Source: Sialis fuliginosa
Lineage: Eukaryota; Arthropoda; Insecta; Megaloptera; Sialidae
Length of the DNA stretch: 64,000 nt
NCBI GenBank assembly: GCA_961205875.1
Contig: OY540815.1
Span: 7,750,001-7,814,000 of the forward strand
Direction of reading: 5' to 3'
Positions 33,981-45,655 of this stretch are shown in pieces. The notes beneath the pieces were generated by a model, which worked only from the letters and a program-made list of their open reading frames with translations, had not been told where the DNA came from and made no database searches. Numbering within the stretch: position 1 is the stretch's first letter; every line of letters begins with the position of its first letter. The position numbers and the translations under genes are program-made.

Positions 33981-34365
33981 GTTATGATAGTTGGTAAAAC
34001 AGGTTTTTAGTTTTATATTTGCTGATGTCACTACGTGAAAGAAGAATATATAAGTACACATCCACTTTTTTAGTTTGTAAATTAAAAATTTCATTTTTCT
34101 ATTTTGATTATTTAGTTTTTTGTGTAATTGTTTTAACAAAATAAGTATCATATTTATACTTTCTCCGTTTCAAGAATTGCGACGTTTTTAACTGCAACAA
34201 TCCCATTCGTATTTTATTATAACTTTAACATGAAACTACCCCACTTAACATCCCCCTCCATAAAACAGAACACCATTAAGAAACTACAAAACAATATTAT
34301 TTCAAGTCATAAACAAATAACTGAGCTCTCTTCGGGAAGAAGACTATTATTCAGGGGTTGGTTTT

Positions 34366-34484
34366 TCAACGACGACTAACTTCCTCTAGCCATTGTCTGG
34401 GTCGTTGACGAGAAATATTCTTCTCAAGATACATCCTACGATTGTCTTTTATAATACATACTTGTACGCTTTCTCTGACTCAAT
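34366..34484 (-). pseudogene. retrotransposon reverse-transcriptase C-terminal remnant
   Basis: The minus frame reads DNRRMYLEKNIS followed by RQRPRQWLEEVSRR and a stop (34366-34368). The RPRQ-WLEEV pattern is the R.RP..RW.ddv motif found near the C-terminus of many LINE proteins, with one Arg missing. Only about 40 codons remain before stops. It differs in sequence from the three LINE pieces elsewhere in the window, so it may be another family. Confidence 0.45.
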
Positions 34485-34576
34485 CAAAATACGGTCGATA
34501 ATTTTACTTCCATTTTCTGAATGAAATGGAAGAATTGTAATACCGTCGAAAAATCGTATCCGAGAGCAGATTCGAA
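34485..34576 (-). mobile_element. repeat family G, copy 3, distal part (reverse)
   Basis: Reversed acttccattttctgaatga, gtaataccgtcgaaaaatcg and tatccgagagcagattcg match copy 1 and copy 2. The element breaks off at 34576 and continues at 35510, with repeat R in between. Confidence 0.7.
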
Positions 34577-35509
34577 AAATTAAATTTTAAAATGTATTTA
34601 GGTTGATATTTCTATGAAAAATTTAAAATTGTACCATGGTAAAATGAACAAATGTAGGTGTTTCGAAGTATGATACATATTTATTTTTACAATATTTCTT
34701 AAATTATTTTATGTTGAAGTATAAAATATAAGTTTTACAATTTCTTAAATATTTTAAAATCCATATAATGTTAAACGTCTCTTTGAGAAGACAAATTCAC
34801 CGCACATGTGAAGGCCTTAACACATTGTAAAAACCCTGACAATATTTTTCTTGGAATTTTCCAATCTAATGACCGTATTTGTCTTAAGATGATCTGAGTT
34901 GGGAATCACCAGATCACAACTCATCCATAGTTCAAACCAATCAGTAATACTAGTTGTCACCACCTATTTTGTTTTTGCACCAACCAATTGATATTACCAC
35001 CCTTTCCTCTATTTTATCTGTTTCTAAAATTATTTAAAAAATACCAGTATTAAACCAAAACTCGAACGATATATTTTGAAGAGATCTCGCCGAGACATTC
35101 GATGACGTTTATATTTAAAAATTGTATTTCTTTATCTATATATTTTATACCAATAATAAATTAGTTATAGCTGTTTAATTAGAAGTGTCAGTCATATCTT
35201 ATTTTAAAAACCTACCTCACCATATTATGTACATTTTAAAATAATTTATGACAACATAAAACAGTAGGTTTGAAATACATAACTCATTTTTTTAGTCAGT
35301 GGTTAAAAAAATCAACTATACAAAATAATTGTTTCACACTATTTGTTTAAAAACTCCAAAGAGATTGAGTACTACTGTTTTAGTTCAAGGGTGGTTTATC
35401 TGGATCTATTTAATCAATCAATTACGATTCTACGGACTCTAAATAATTAAACTGTTACTCACTACATTAATTAATTTCATATATTCATATAGTAGAACTC
35501 CTTCAGAAC
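34577..35509 (+). mobile_element. repeat family R, longer copy, inserted in repeat G
   Basis: Both ends match copy 1 (31885-32208). It keeps an extra segment 34673-35263 of about 590 bp with no long frame. It splits repeat G between gcagattcg and ttgtacaatggtactacctt, which gives the borders. Class undetermined: no terminal inverted repeats or poly-A were seen. Confidence 0.75.
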
Positions 35510-35850
35510 TTGTACAATGGTACTACCTTCAAAACTTAAAGAAAAGTTAATTTCCGCATGGCGGCTGTGCGTTGTCTTGCGTTTTTGTGTGTCGGGACGT
35601 AGAATTTTTTTTCGTTCACGATAACTACTACTGTAAAATGGCACCGATCTCAATTATTTTTGGAAAAAATGTTTGTCTCAGTGAATACTCCAGACCTATT
35701 GATTTTGATGCTAATCGGATTAGGAGTTTTGGAAATACTCGAAATTTTGTTTCTTTTATCGTCTAAAAATGGAACGCTACGAGTATTATCTCACTTATAT
35801 AGATAAGACTTGGTACATTTGTAGTTCAATTGAACCTAAGGGACATTTAT
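35510..35850 (-). mobile_element. repeat family G, copy 3, main part (reverse)
   Basis: ggtactaccttcaaaac, cgcatggcggctgtgcg, cgttcacgataactac, cagacctattgat and cttaagg-type blocks appear in the reverse order of copy 1. The 64-codon plus frame 35572-35766 lies wholly inside it. Confidence 0.75.
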
Positions 35851-36060
35851 TATTTGTACGTGTCTATACAGCTATTGAAGGGGTGAAAACTACCCTCAAA
35901 ATTTGAACTTTAAATAGTAATTAATACGTCACTACGAATTTGTATTATGTTTTTGTATTAGGACATTAGAACACTAATATTTATAATACAAAGGTGAGTT
36001 TTATTGCTGACAAATCCCACTGACAGTTTTCATTAATAAACAATTATTTAAAAATATATT

Positions 36061-36238
36061 AAATAACATGGGAGCTTTGTATGGTTCTACAAACCGATAT
36101 TTTACTTTCTTATACGTAGCACAAAATCATTTCAACTAAAACGCTTATTAAATAACATGGGAGTTTTGTATGGTTCTACAAACCGATATTTTACTTTCTT
36201 ATACGTAGCACAAAATCATTTCAACTAAAACGCTTATA
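36061..36238. repeat. 89-bp tandem duplication
   Basis: Two adjacent 89-bp units starting aaataacatgggag differ at one base (gagct versus gagtt), so the duplication is recent. Each unit contains ttactttcttatacgta, the word that also marks the element at 39523-40415. Confidence 0.95.
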
Positions 36239-37343
36239 TACGTATAATAATAATATTACTTAAATAACACTAACAATAAGTATATAGAACATATCAAAAA
36301 CTATACTCACGGAGTGATGTTATTTATTTCAAAATTTATTTATGTAAAAACAGCGTTTTATTCAATATCAGTTAATACATATTTCATGTTGTGAAAAGCT
36401 TTACAACCATCAACAATACGTATATGTATCTGCTTTGTGCGGGAAGCTTCACTGCATTCTATATATTATATACTAACACACATGTAACATACATATATAC
36501 ATTGTAAATTTTACAATGTTATTATTAAAACGTTTATTATTGTCTATGCTTTTCATCGACCTTTGAGAGGTGTGTATGTATCATTACTATTTTCATCAAA
36601 ACAATTTGTTTATTTTTATCTTAATATACTGGTGTACCAGATTTCCGGCCGGAATTCACGTTTCCGGTTGTTATTATTACTCTAATAAAAAATTCATAAA
36701 TAATATACGTTATTTTTGTATAAAAAATCAAACATAAATATAATAATTATGATATAACAACATTTTATTAACAAAAATTTTAATTTGTTTTTATTTAATA
36801 TATTTAACGTCACTATATTATATTTATAATTATAATATCAATATATGTTATGTTATAAATATTTAAATTTTCAGCATTATATTCATGCATGTTTGCATAT
36901 ACCTAGATGTATATGTTTAAAAAATTAACGTTTGTGAAATATTAAACCAGAACTTTTATTTTATATAAACATTATATATATATTTAATTTCAATCATTAC
37001 AGTCAATGTGTATAAAGTTGCGACTGAAAGATAAAATTGTATAAATCCAGTTTTGCTTGCCTGTTCCATATACAACACTTGCTGCACTGATGCCGTGGTT
37101 TTTGCATACAAATACAACACAGCACTTACCACTTATGTTATACAGGATGTATCAAATATCGAGTCATACTTTGAAATATCTATTCTTGATATTTTAAGTA
37201 GAACATACCTATAAAACAGTTACAAATTTTAGTACTGATTTTGAAAATTTTCCAGATGAAGTACCCTAATTTCCAATTAAAGTATTGTGTTATTATTTAA
37301 AGAATCAATAGTTCTTTTTTTTTTAATAGTTCAATAACTACAT
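36239..37343. other. AT-rich DNA, nothing recognised
   Basis: 36600-37000 is extremely AT-rich. No repeats or frames are worth calling. Ends in ttcaataactacat, the left duplication of the following insertion. Confidence 0.35.
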
Positions 37344-37565
37344 GGATCTTGGCTTCTGGGTGTAAGCCGCGTCGGTTTGGTCGTGTTATCGGCCAACGTT
37401 TCGTCACACATTGCAGTGGACATCTTCAGGGCTCTTCTAAAAGTGCAACGGAGGCAAGGGTCCGCACTCGTTAAATACTAGTTCGGGCAGCGGTCAGTGG
37501 TGACGACCAAACCGACGCGGCTTACACCCAGATCCATATCAAGACCACCGCGGAAGCCTCAAGAC
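37344..37565 (-). mobile_element. 222-bp Penelope-like terminal-repeat insertion with 14-bp duplication
   Basis: The 14-bp word ttcaataactacat is repeated exactly at 37330-37343 and 37566-37579. The insert has a subterminal inverted pair: ctgggtgtaagccgcgtcgg at 37356 and its complement ending near 37531. In GC-rich DNA it carries ggccaacgtttcgtcac followed by catcttcaggg, the typical terminal-repeat motif of Penelope-like retroelements. No coding part remains. The variable, long duplication fits that class. Confidence 0.7.
37391..37431 (-). ncRNA. hammerhead-like motif, Penelope type (2)
   Basis: On the minus strand ctgaaga, a stem gtc-cac/gtgtgac with one bulge and a loop, then gaaac. The boxes agree with CUGANGA and GAAA. 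One U separates the first box from the stem, as in the motif at 56875-56899. Stem I and the cleavage side cannot be formed convincingly, so it may be inactive. Confidence 0.45.
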
Positions 37566-37709
37566 TTCAATAACTACATTTCCATATGGTAATTTTGAGA
37601 CACAGACGATTGTAAGATGGCTTCTTGTTCAACTAAAAGACAAGTTAGTCCGCAAAATTTTCATTCTGAATTGAATATTAAAAAAAAAATGCTTATAAGT
37701 CATTCTATG

Positions 37710-38240
37710 GTGACGGGTGGGACGTTTTGGCACATTTTTTGCAAATATTCAAATATTTAAAGGTATACATAAAGCACATAACACATACTGTACTTATGAT
37801 AGCATTCCTAGATTTAGTTTTTATGATATAGTAAAGAAAAAAATGTGAATATCTGTCCTAACCTTGTTAAATGAATAATTTGTATGTGTGACGGGTGGTA
37901 CACGAAATACCCTCCTTAGACACTTGTACTTGATGTTGAAATTCAAATCAAATAGGTTATTATTTTAGTACGCTACTTAAATAATATAGCTAATTGTTTT
38001 CTAACAACAGTGAGTGAAAAATCAATACAAATATTTTTGGGAAGCTTAAAATATTGTGACGGGTGGAACGAGTAAAAAATTGCATAAGATATACACGAAT
38101 TTAAAGATAGTTTTTTAATAATTTAGTCATCATCTGGTATAATTTAAGTTATTTGTTACTTTTGAAATGTTAGAAAATTATAGTTCTTATAGTGTATAGT
38201 TTAATTCAACTTATTGATGTTTTCGAGTGACGGGTGGGAC
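37710..38240 (+). repeat. four spaced copies of gtgacgggtggNac
   Basis: The 14-bp word occurs at 37710, 37888, 38056 and 38227, that is 178, 168 and 171 bp apart and always on the plus strand (gggac, gtac, gaac, gggac endings). The DNA between the copies is AT-rich and not visibly related. It could be a heavily decayed satellite-like tandem unit or a regularly spaced protein-binding site. Confidence 0.8.
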
Positions 38241-39522
38241 ACAAAAAACAGATTTTGTTAAATGACAGTAAATTTAAAAATAGCATGCCTTTGTTTAATA
38301 TTTTTGCACTGATCACAAGATAATTAAATGCTCTAAACGGAACTATATAATCAGCTCGTTTTGCTACAATACAATAGCGGAAAATGGTTGAATTAAAAAT
38401 CATTTTTTAAACTGAAAAAATACAAAAAATGATTTTTTTTAATTTTTGTATATTTCAGACTACTATGGAACTTTAACAGTATTTTAAGCCTAAAAGTTAA
38501 GTGATTTCCATCAATTTATTTAGTGTTATCTTCCATGGAATGACCCTTAAATATTAATCAATTTTAACCTTTATTAAAAAATTAACTTTATTTACTTTAA
38601 AAACAACAAATTTTTAAACACAAAAAAAATGTTCCACTATGAGGTTCTAAATTTTCGTCCTGAAAAGTCATTTTAGAATATAAAATAAAAATATGTATAG
38701 TTCATACTGAAGGAATTTGGCCTTCTTTTTGAAAAATGAATTTACTTACTTTTGTTAAAAAAATCACTATTAAAAGTGGGAGATAGAATTTTGATATATT
38801 TTATAATTTCGTATAATTCTAGTAGCATAACTAAAAAAAATTGTTTATTTTTTTTATTTTTATATGTTGACGAGGAATGTTCATTTTAAAATCATATTTA
38901 TTATTTTTAGTAAAAATAAAATATGATACCTATGACCTATGACATTTGGTTATTAAAATTGTAGACATCCTTTATCTGTATATGCATTTGAATATATATT
39001 TGTGTATTGGCGTGAATGTGTGTGTGTGTGTATGTGTGTGGTCAGAGCTCGTTTTCAACTCGACGCTGATTTATTATTTTTTGTTTTCGGATTTGCATAC
39101 ATTGTGCACGTTTATACACAATTCTCTAGTTCAAACGTAAGTGGCTTATAAGTGATGATGATACCATTAGCAAAATCATTTATTTACTTTAAGTTTGATT
39201 TTGTTGCAACATTTCAAACACTAGATAAATATAGGTATATCATATAATGCTTTAAAATCTGGGAGAGAGAGAAAGATTTCTGTTAGTTTTTATTGTGGTA
39301 TATTTACCTACAATTAATTAATAAAGCTACGTAATAAATAGCAGGATGTAATATACATATATACTTATACCTACTATTAACATTTTCTCGAGTTTATTTA
39401 AAAATCAAAGAATATAACTTTTTATTTTTGTGTAATTTTTTTATCGTATAGATCAATTATTATTACATCGCCTAAACTAATTTTAGGGCCCTAGACTTTT
39501 TAAAGAGAAAGTCACATTAATT
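38241..39522. other. AT-rich DNA with a TG microsatellite
   Basis: A (TG)n tract of about 24 bases lies at 39017-39040. The minus frame 38206-38403 and plus frame 38946-39140 have no protein character. Confidence 0.4.
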
Positions 39523-40415
39523 TTTACTTTCTTATACCGTGTATATGAAATATACAATAGTATAAGTATGTATAGTGAAGCCGATTTTTTTCGAAATCCG
39601 CATTTTGATGGAATTTTCCATTTTGACCTAACCTGAATCCATTCTGACTATTTTCGCCATGATGTCTGTGTGTCAGTCTGTCTGTCTGTAAGCGGTGTAA
39701 CTCAAATACGACAAATCGTAGAAGGGCGAAATTTTAATTTTTGTCTGGGAAGAAAACGTCCAATTTTTGAAAACGATCTTTCAACCGGATACGGATGTTT
39801 ACCTACGTCGATTTTTGAATTTTTCGAATTACTTTGAAACAGTGCGAAATAGAGAAAAATGGCCAAGTTAAAAATTGTAGGTAATATCAATATCTATAAT
39901 TTATGTTCTATTCATTTTTTCGAAAAAACAAATTTTTGAAAAAAAAATTTTATTATAATTCAAATGGTTCATAACAGAGAAGAAATATCTCCCATGAGTG
40001 TCATGGGACTTTCTTATACGTATTACAAAAATTGAACAGTGTGCGTGTTTGCCTAAGGTACCATGGGACTTTCTTATACGTAATACTGAGAGTGAACAGT
40101 GTGGGTGAGTCTAAATAATTATTTAAAAAATTTATTTCTGGCTAAATCATAAATATTAGAAAAAATGGGGAATAAATTATAGATAATAATATACTCGACC
40201 TTTTTATCTAAAACATTTATTTCTTACTTCAAAAATAATTCGAAAATTCAAAAATTGACAAGAGTAAACATCCGTTTTCTGTAAAAACGTTCAAAATATT
40301 CATGTGATACATTATGTAGAGAATAATATTATTTATAGTTTATGTCCCATTCATTTTATTTTTATTACTTTTATACTGTTCATTGTCAAGATTGCGTATA
40401 AGAAAGTCCCGTGGG
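39523..40415. mobile_element. inverted-repeat element (family S) with central 60-bp tandem pair
   Basis: The left arm 39780-39930 (cggatgtttacctacg, tttgaatttttcgaattac, atatctataatttatg) is mirrored by 40150-40300. The outer words actttcttatacc (39529) and gtataagaaagtccc (40395) are inverted. The same word catgggactttcttatacg stands twice in the centre at 40002 and 40062 with a 60-bp period. The minus frame 39702-39890 lies inside the left arm and is not a gene. A GTCT microsatellite is at 39675-39690. Confidence 0.7.
40002..40110. repeat. 60-bp tandem pair
   Basis: catgggactttcttatacgt then a(a)t(t)ac...gaacagtgtg is repeated with a 60-bp period. The second half is diverged. Each unit begins with the terminal word of the surrounding element. 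Confidence 0.75.
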
Positions 40416-41030
40416 TCCCAAGGCAGATATTTTATATTAAGTCGGAAAAAACAGCAGACAGAATTGAATTAAAAATTTATTAAAATAAAATACTTTGCCT
40501 GTAAAACGACGTATTTGCTTCAAATTCGTACAAAATTATTTATCAAGACATTATTATACTATGTATAAAGAAAAATTAAAAAAGTTCAAATTACTGCTAA
40601 AAATAAAATGTAGGTAGGCATTATATATTTTTTAAATGAATGATTAAATTATCTATTATTCGCATCAAAATATATCTTCGTTAATTACCTAAGTTTTATG
40701 GTATTATCAAATACGTCAATAATAAAAAGCAAACGGCGAAGAGATTAATATTAAAGTAAATATTATATTATAAAGTTTGTAAGAAAAGTAAAATGCTTCC
40801 CGAGTATTGGGTAAGCAAGTTTATCTACCTTTCTTCAAACTTTTATCCGATTATCTGATTATAAAACACCAGAAACAAATTCGTTTAAAGAATAATAATT
40901 AAGTTTCCATATTAATACTATTGTACGGAACAAATAAAGAAGCCGTTCTCAAACAATTATCCAGTTTTATTTTCAGTTTCTTGTTCCAACTGAATTTTAG
41001 CAGTCAAGAAGATTATATTATAGGGGAAAG
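40416..41030. other. AT-rich DNA, nothing recognised
   Basis: No frame or repeat copy supported. Confidence 0.3.
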
Positions 41031-41585
41031 TATGGTATATTGGACCACTCGATAAATTGGACCACCCTCATATCTCTAAAAGTAATTTTCTGATTTCTTA
41101 AATGACAACACCGTGCGATAGGCGCCTAACTTCATTGAATATCGGCTATATTGTTTTCCTTGACAAGTTAAATGTTATTATTTTGTTTCCGCAAATGTAA
41201 ATAAGTGATTATTGATGTAATTTTGAGTGATTCGTGCTAAGGGTGTAGTTAGTACAAAGGTATAAGCATACAGCGTTTTTAATTTATAGTTTACAGCAGC
41301 AATTTATCAACAATTAACTGTCATGGATTGATTGGTGACTTTCATAGGTTATGTTTTTGTTAGATTTTTTTCTCACTTCTCACACTGTTGGTTAAAATGG
41401 ACCGCACGTAGTTGCCATAACTGGAATCATGAAACTTGTATCAATAATGATAATATGATTAATAATTGTTTGATAGTCTGTAATTCATAAATATACATAA
41501 TGTTTTGTTTACAGGTATATTTCAGTTAAAATTCTATTAACGTCCAAATGAGCAACCCCGTGGTCCAATTTACAGTACCGGTTGG
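41031..41585. mobile_element. possible inverted-repeat DNA element
   Basis: Near the left end tattggaccac (twice: 41038 and about 41057 as aaattggaccac) and near the right end gtggtccaatttacagtac are inverted with respect to one another. tggaccgc recurs inside at 41398. This may be a MITE of about 555 bp. No duplication could be fixed, so borders are approximate. Confidence 0.35.
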
Positions 41586-43962
41586 CTAAATTGAAACAAA
41601 TCTCATATTTTGTTGATTTTTGAGGAGTTTATGATAATTATGTTGATGAATACTTAATAGAAACAAAATCAATAAACTGTTGTTTCATTTCATAAAAAAA
41701 TAATTTGTCTAAGCCAAAAACTAGTATACTAAATATCGTAACTTAAAAAAATGGTCAAAATTACCCGACCAACCCCTATAATTCATATCAAAACTAATTT
41801 AAAGACAAGTTACCAATACTGTATTTTGAACAATTTGAGCCTAGGCCACATAACTTCTATTGTAAAGTCAAAATGGCAACTTGTTTCGTACAGTGAAAGT
41901 ATCATAGAAATCGTTTCAGTAGTTTTCGCATACAAGTCGTAAAGATTTAAAAAAATAAAATTTATATAATATAGATTTAAGGAAACTGTTTTATAAATGA
42001 AAGAAGAGAACTCATCCCCTAGAAAAAAATACACTTCATTTATATAAATTGAAGATTGAGTGAGTAATACTATCTTCTTTTCCCATTTTTAAAAAATATA
42101 CACTTTTAGAAGAAAAAAAGTCAATGACCACGAACTTATATCGTAGCAGACCATTTATTATAGAAGAGAGCTATTTAAAGTTGATGATGTGAAATAATTC
42201 AACATGTTCGCCCCCGTTTCAATTATAACAAAGTATAAATTTTTAAGAACCTCTGCCTTTGTCTCCGGATTATTACAACGTATATTGATTTTCTTTCGTA
42301 AACACACATCGCTGATTTTGTCATTTGTGTGCGCATCACAACTTTCAAATAACTTTTTAATACCATGTTTTCATTATTTTTTCTTTTTTTCTAAAAATAA
42401 GCTTGTAATGTCAAATTACGTATCCAGTAAAATTGTAAAAACATACATTTGAATTGGTGACTATATAATTTTTTTTATATATTGTTAATAATACGCAAAA
42501 AAATGAAAATATTATTTTAATTAATATTCAAAAAATATATAGGTATTTTTTTAAATTAATAAAAAAATTAATTTTATTTGTTGTTTTAAAACTAGATAAA
42601 TTCTTTTATATTAAATTCAAGGTAAAAATAATTTTCAGATTAGATTAGATTAGTCACAGCGTTATTTATAAATTAATATACATATATTTAAGTAATTCAG
42701 TAATAAAATAACTATTTGAAGTTAAAGAAAAATAAATTAAAAAGTATTTAAAATGAATACAAAAGAATAAAAATAAAATTATTATATTATTATAGAATTC
42801 AAAAAAGAAAATTATATAGATATCGATATTCACAAATTATACGTTAAAATATAAAGTACGTTTAGAAATATCTGTTTTTTATGTAAAATGAAAAATGAGC
42901 TAGTGTTATGAATACATTTTTCGCAAATATTGCTTCTTTGTTTTTCGACAAGATGAGGTAATGAATTTTTTCTTTGACAGATAGGTGGAATTAATCTCAA
43001 GTCTTGTATTTAAATTTGTAATATATTATGTTAATTTTTTAATAAATTATTTATATTTATATACATAAATACATTTTGTCTATTTGAAGATATATTTTGC
43101 TTATTTTAATAGAAACGTTTTGTTACTAATCACAGTGGACACCAATTTTTCATGTGTCCTTCATTATAAACAAACCTATGTAATACAAAAAGTTTCGACG
43201 TTTTTTCGATGATACTAACGTGATTATAAATAAAATATTTGTTTTGGTCCTCATAGATGTCACACATTAAGCGGTTGATTCTATTAACCAACGAACACCA
43301 AAACCGGCGTTTATTGTATGTAAATTTAAAATCAGCTTCTTTTAATTGCTAATAATATCCAATTTATTTACGTATTTTTATAAAAAAAATGTTAAAAAGT
43401 ATTTTTATATAAATTTATTCATTTTTTTTATCCGCAGAACAAAAAAACTATATTAAACCAAGGCTGAAGCTTTAAAGTGTTTATTTATTTTTTACATATA
43501 CATTTTTCAGAAGTAAAATAACTTTTAACAAAGAAACCAAGTTTGTATTGAGCGGACATTTTTTATAAAGTTAATTTTGTTCTTTTGCTGTGTTGTATTT
43601 AAATAAGTAAATTTTTTGCAGCCAAATTTGTGTACGTCAGTGAAATATGAGTTCTTTCAAATATAAGTAAAGCGATAAATATTTTAATTCTAAATAAAAA
43701 TGTTTTTTATTTAATCTTTTTTACATTAAAAATACCGTTATCCGAATATTCAGTTTAGTAGGTTTTTGAGTTTTTACTTAAATTAATTATTGTTTTCATA
43801 TAATCAAAAATATTGATCTACAGGGTATTAAACTGATAGTTTTTTGGCATGGATTAATAAAATAATCAGTATTTTAAACAATTTATATAGTAAAAAACTT
43901 CAAAAATAAAAATAAAATTGACTTTAAAAAAATCTTAAAAATACGGAAAAGTATATAATAGT
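41586..43962. other. 2.4 kb of AT-rich DNA without supported features
   Basis: Small overlapping frames at 41751-42034 (both strands) and 42204-42452 look random. agattagattagatt at 42639 is a short pentamer repeat. Confidence 0.3.
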
Positions 43963-44237
43963 TAGAGATTGGAAAAATAGTTGTTATTTTCAATAGTTAC
44001 GAGTTGAATTTTTTTTTTGGAAAATAGTTTTTTTTACGATTTGATAATAATTAGTGCAAACGAAGCAGTAAAAAGTATCGCAAATAGTTTAAAAATAGTT
44101 TGAAAGGTAGTTGCAAATAGTTGATTTCAAATCGTGTCCAATCAAACCAGTTTTCTGAAAACGGTGGAGATATGTTATAAAAATTACAATAAATGCATTT
44201 TTACGCAATAGTTGAAAAACTATTTTTCCAATCTCTA
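43963..44237. mobile_element. hAT MITE (family K), copy 2
   Basis: Termini tagagattggaaaaatagtt and aactatttttccaatctcta. Flanks ataatagt (43955-43962) and ataataat (44238-44245) are an 8-bp duplication with one mismatch. Inverted relative to copy 1 (1615-1843), with which it shares aacgaagcagtaaaaag, caaaccagttttctgaaaac and acaataaatgcattt. Confidence 0.85.
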
Positions 44238-44319
44238 ATAATAATTAAATTGGATACTTTTTTAAGTCGTTTTTAAAACGTTCAATTATTATATATGTAA
44301 TTATTATATATGTCCTTTT

Positions 44320-44420
44320 CAGTGTTTTTTTATTTGTTAAGTCGGTTTTATTATTTTCTTAAAAAGTTTTTTTTTTCCATTTGAGTGGCGTAACGAAAGT
44401 TTCTGTTATTTATAATTCCA
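44320..44420 (+). mobile_element. fragment of the aagtcggt repeat
   Basis: ttaagtcggttttattattt and gagtggcgta match 5162-5222. Only about 100 bp remain. Confidence 0.5.
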
Positions 44421-45064
44421 GAGTACAATATCACACTTGTTTAAAAAATGTATAATACGATTTTTAAGCATTTTTCTGTAGGTATATATTTTTTCCATCT
44501 AAAACAGAAAAAACCTTTCGATATTATAAAAAAAATGAAATCAAAATTTGCCTAAACTGTGTTAAAGTTATGCATTACTCACACATAAATAATAATACAA
44601 TAATCTTGATCAAAGTGACTGTAAACGCGCTTTGAAAAACCGACAGATTTTCATATGGTCGTATTTATTCCATACCACCACTGTTGTGGTAAAATTTTTG
44701 GTTAAATTTTAAATTTGTATGCAAATGCCCCACCATCCCCACCAGAGCGTGTTTCTTGATGCAGTTGTAACAGATTTTTCATATTGACATTTATTTAAAT
44801 TGTTTCATGGAATGTGATTTACTTTTTTTGTATTCAAGATGTTTTTGAGCAATAAATAACGAAACGTTGGGTATAAAAACGTGTTAGATAACGTAACTAT
44901 AATATTATGAAATTACGTTATTGGTAACAGTAACATTAAAATATTTCAGGTAATTTTTTAGGGAATTTTTTGCTGTATAACGTAATTTTTATTTATTTAT
45001 AATGTTTGTAGTTTTAATAAAAAATTGCGTCAATCTCAAATGTCCGATTCATTGCGTATATCCC
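44421..45064. other. AT-rich DNA, nothing recognised
   Basis: No repeat copy or coding frame was seen. Confidence 0.3.
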
Positions 45065-45300
45065 CTAGATATTTGTATTATTATTATATCCATAATTCTG
45101 TCGAAATATGAACAAACACCGTAGTTGCTTCAGATATCGCATGCGTGACCGTTCAGGCACCAAAAGGTTAATTGTTATGATGCGTTTACATAAAAATCTT
45201 TGTGTGCGTCGGTAGACGTCGGCGTCTAAACAGCTGTCGGGCATCTGACGCCCTTCGCGACGCAACCACACCTCTGTGGTACTCCGGATATGCGATCAGT
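45065..45300 (-). CDS. unidentified GC-rich open frame, candidate exon
   Basis: The minus frame 45065-45271 (68 codons) includes REGRQMPDSCLDADVYRRTQ then RFLCKRIITINLLVPERSRM. 45160-45290 is a sharp GC island (cgtcggcgtctaaacagctg) in AT-rich DNA. No domain is recognised. It could be an exon, a repeat remnant or a regulatory island. Confidence 0.2.
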
Positions 45301-45424
45301 ATCAATGAGTAATAAAAACATGATATTTATAGTATAATATTAATTTTTATAACGTTATTGGAACGTGACGAAATAACGTTACTTTTGCATTATGATACAG
45401 CAACGTTATTCGGTTTTTATTATA

Positions 45425-45655
45425 GTTTCGCTCTGTCCGTCCGTCTGTCTGTATGTCTGGCTATATAAATTTTATATCGATTAAGATGAAATTTGGTAGG
45501 TATACGAACGAAGATTTGGATTCCATAGACTGAAAAGTATATTACATTTTTTTTCCACTTAATCCATTAAATGGGGTGTCATTAGATAGGTCTCCTAAAA
45601 TGGAACAAAAAATGTTTTATGAGCTTTTGATTTTAACGCTTGTCACGATATTTAT
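45425..45655 (-). mobile_element. repeat family J, copy 4, 3' part (reverse)
   Basis: gtccgtccgtctgtctgtat, gattaagatgaaatttggta, ccatagactgaaaagtat and taggtctcctaaaatg match the reversed 3' half of copies 2 and 3. The 5' half is missing. Confidence 0.7.

Noticed and set aside
33607-33987. 126-codon plus frame, the second longest in the window
   Set aside because: It runs across the family J copy and into the Helitron fragment, and its residues follow the repeat sequence.
31885-35509. Two similar 240-bp blocks 3.3 kb apart as LTRs of a retrotransposon
   Set aside because: The space between holds other complete repeat families in mixed orientation. There is no primer-binding site and no gag or pol frame, and the homology extends beyond the blocks as repeat R.
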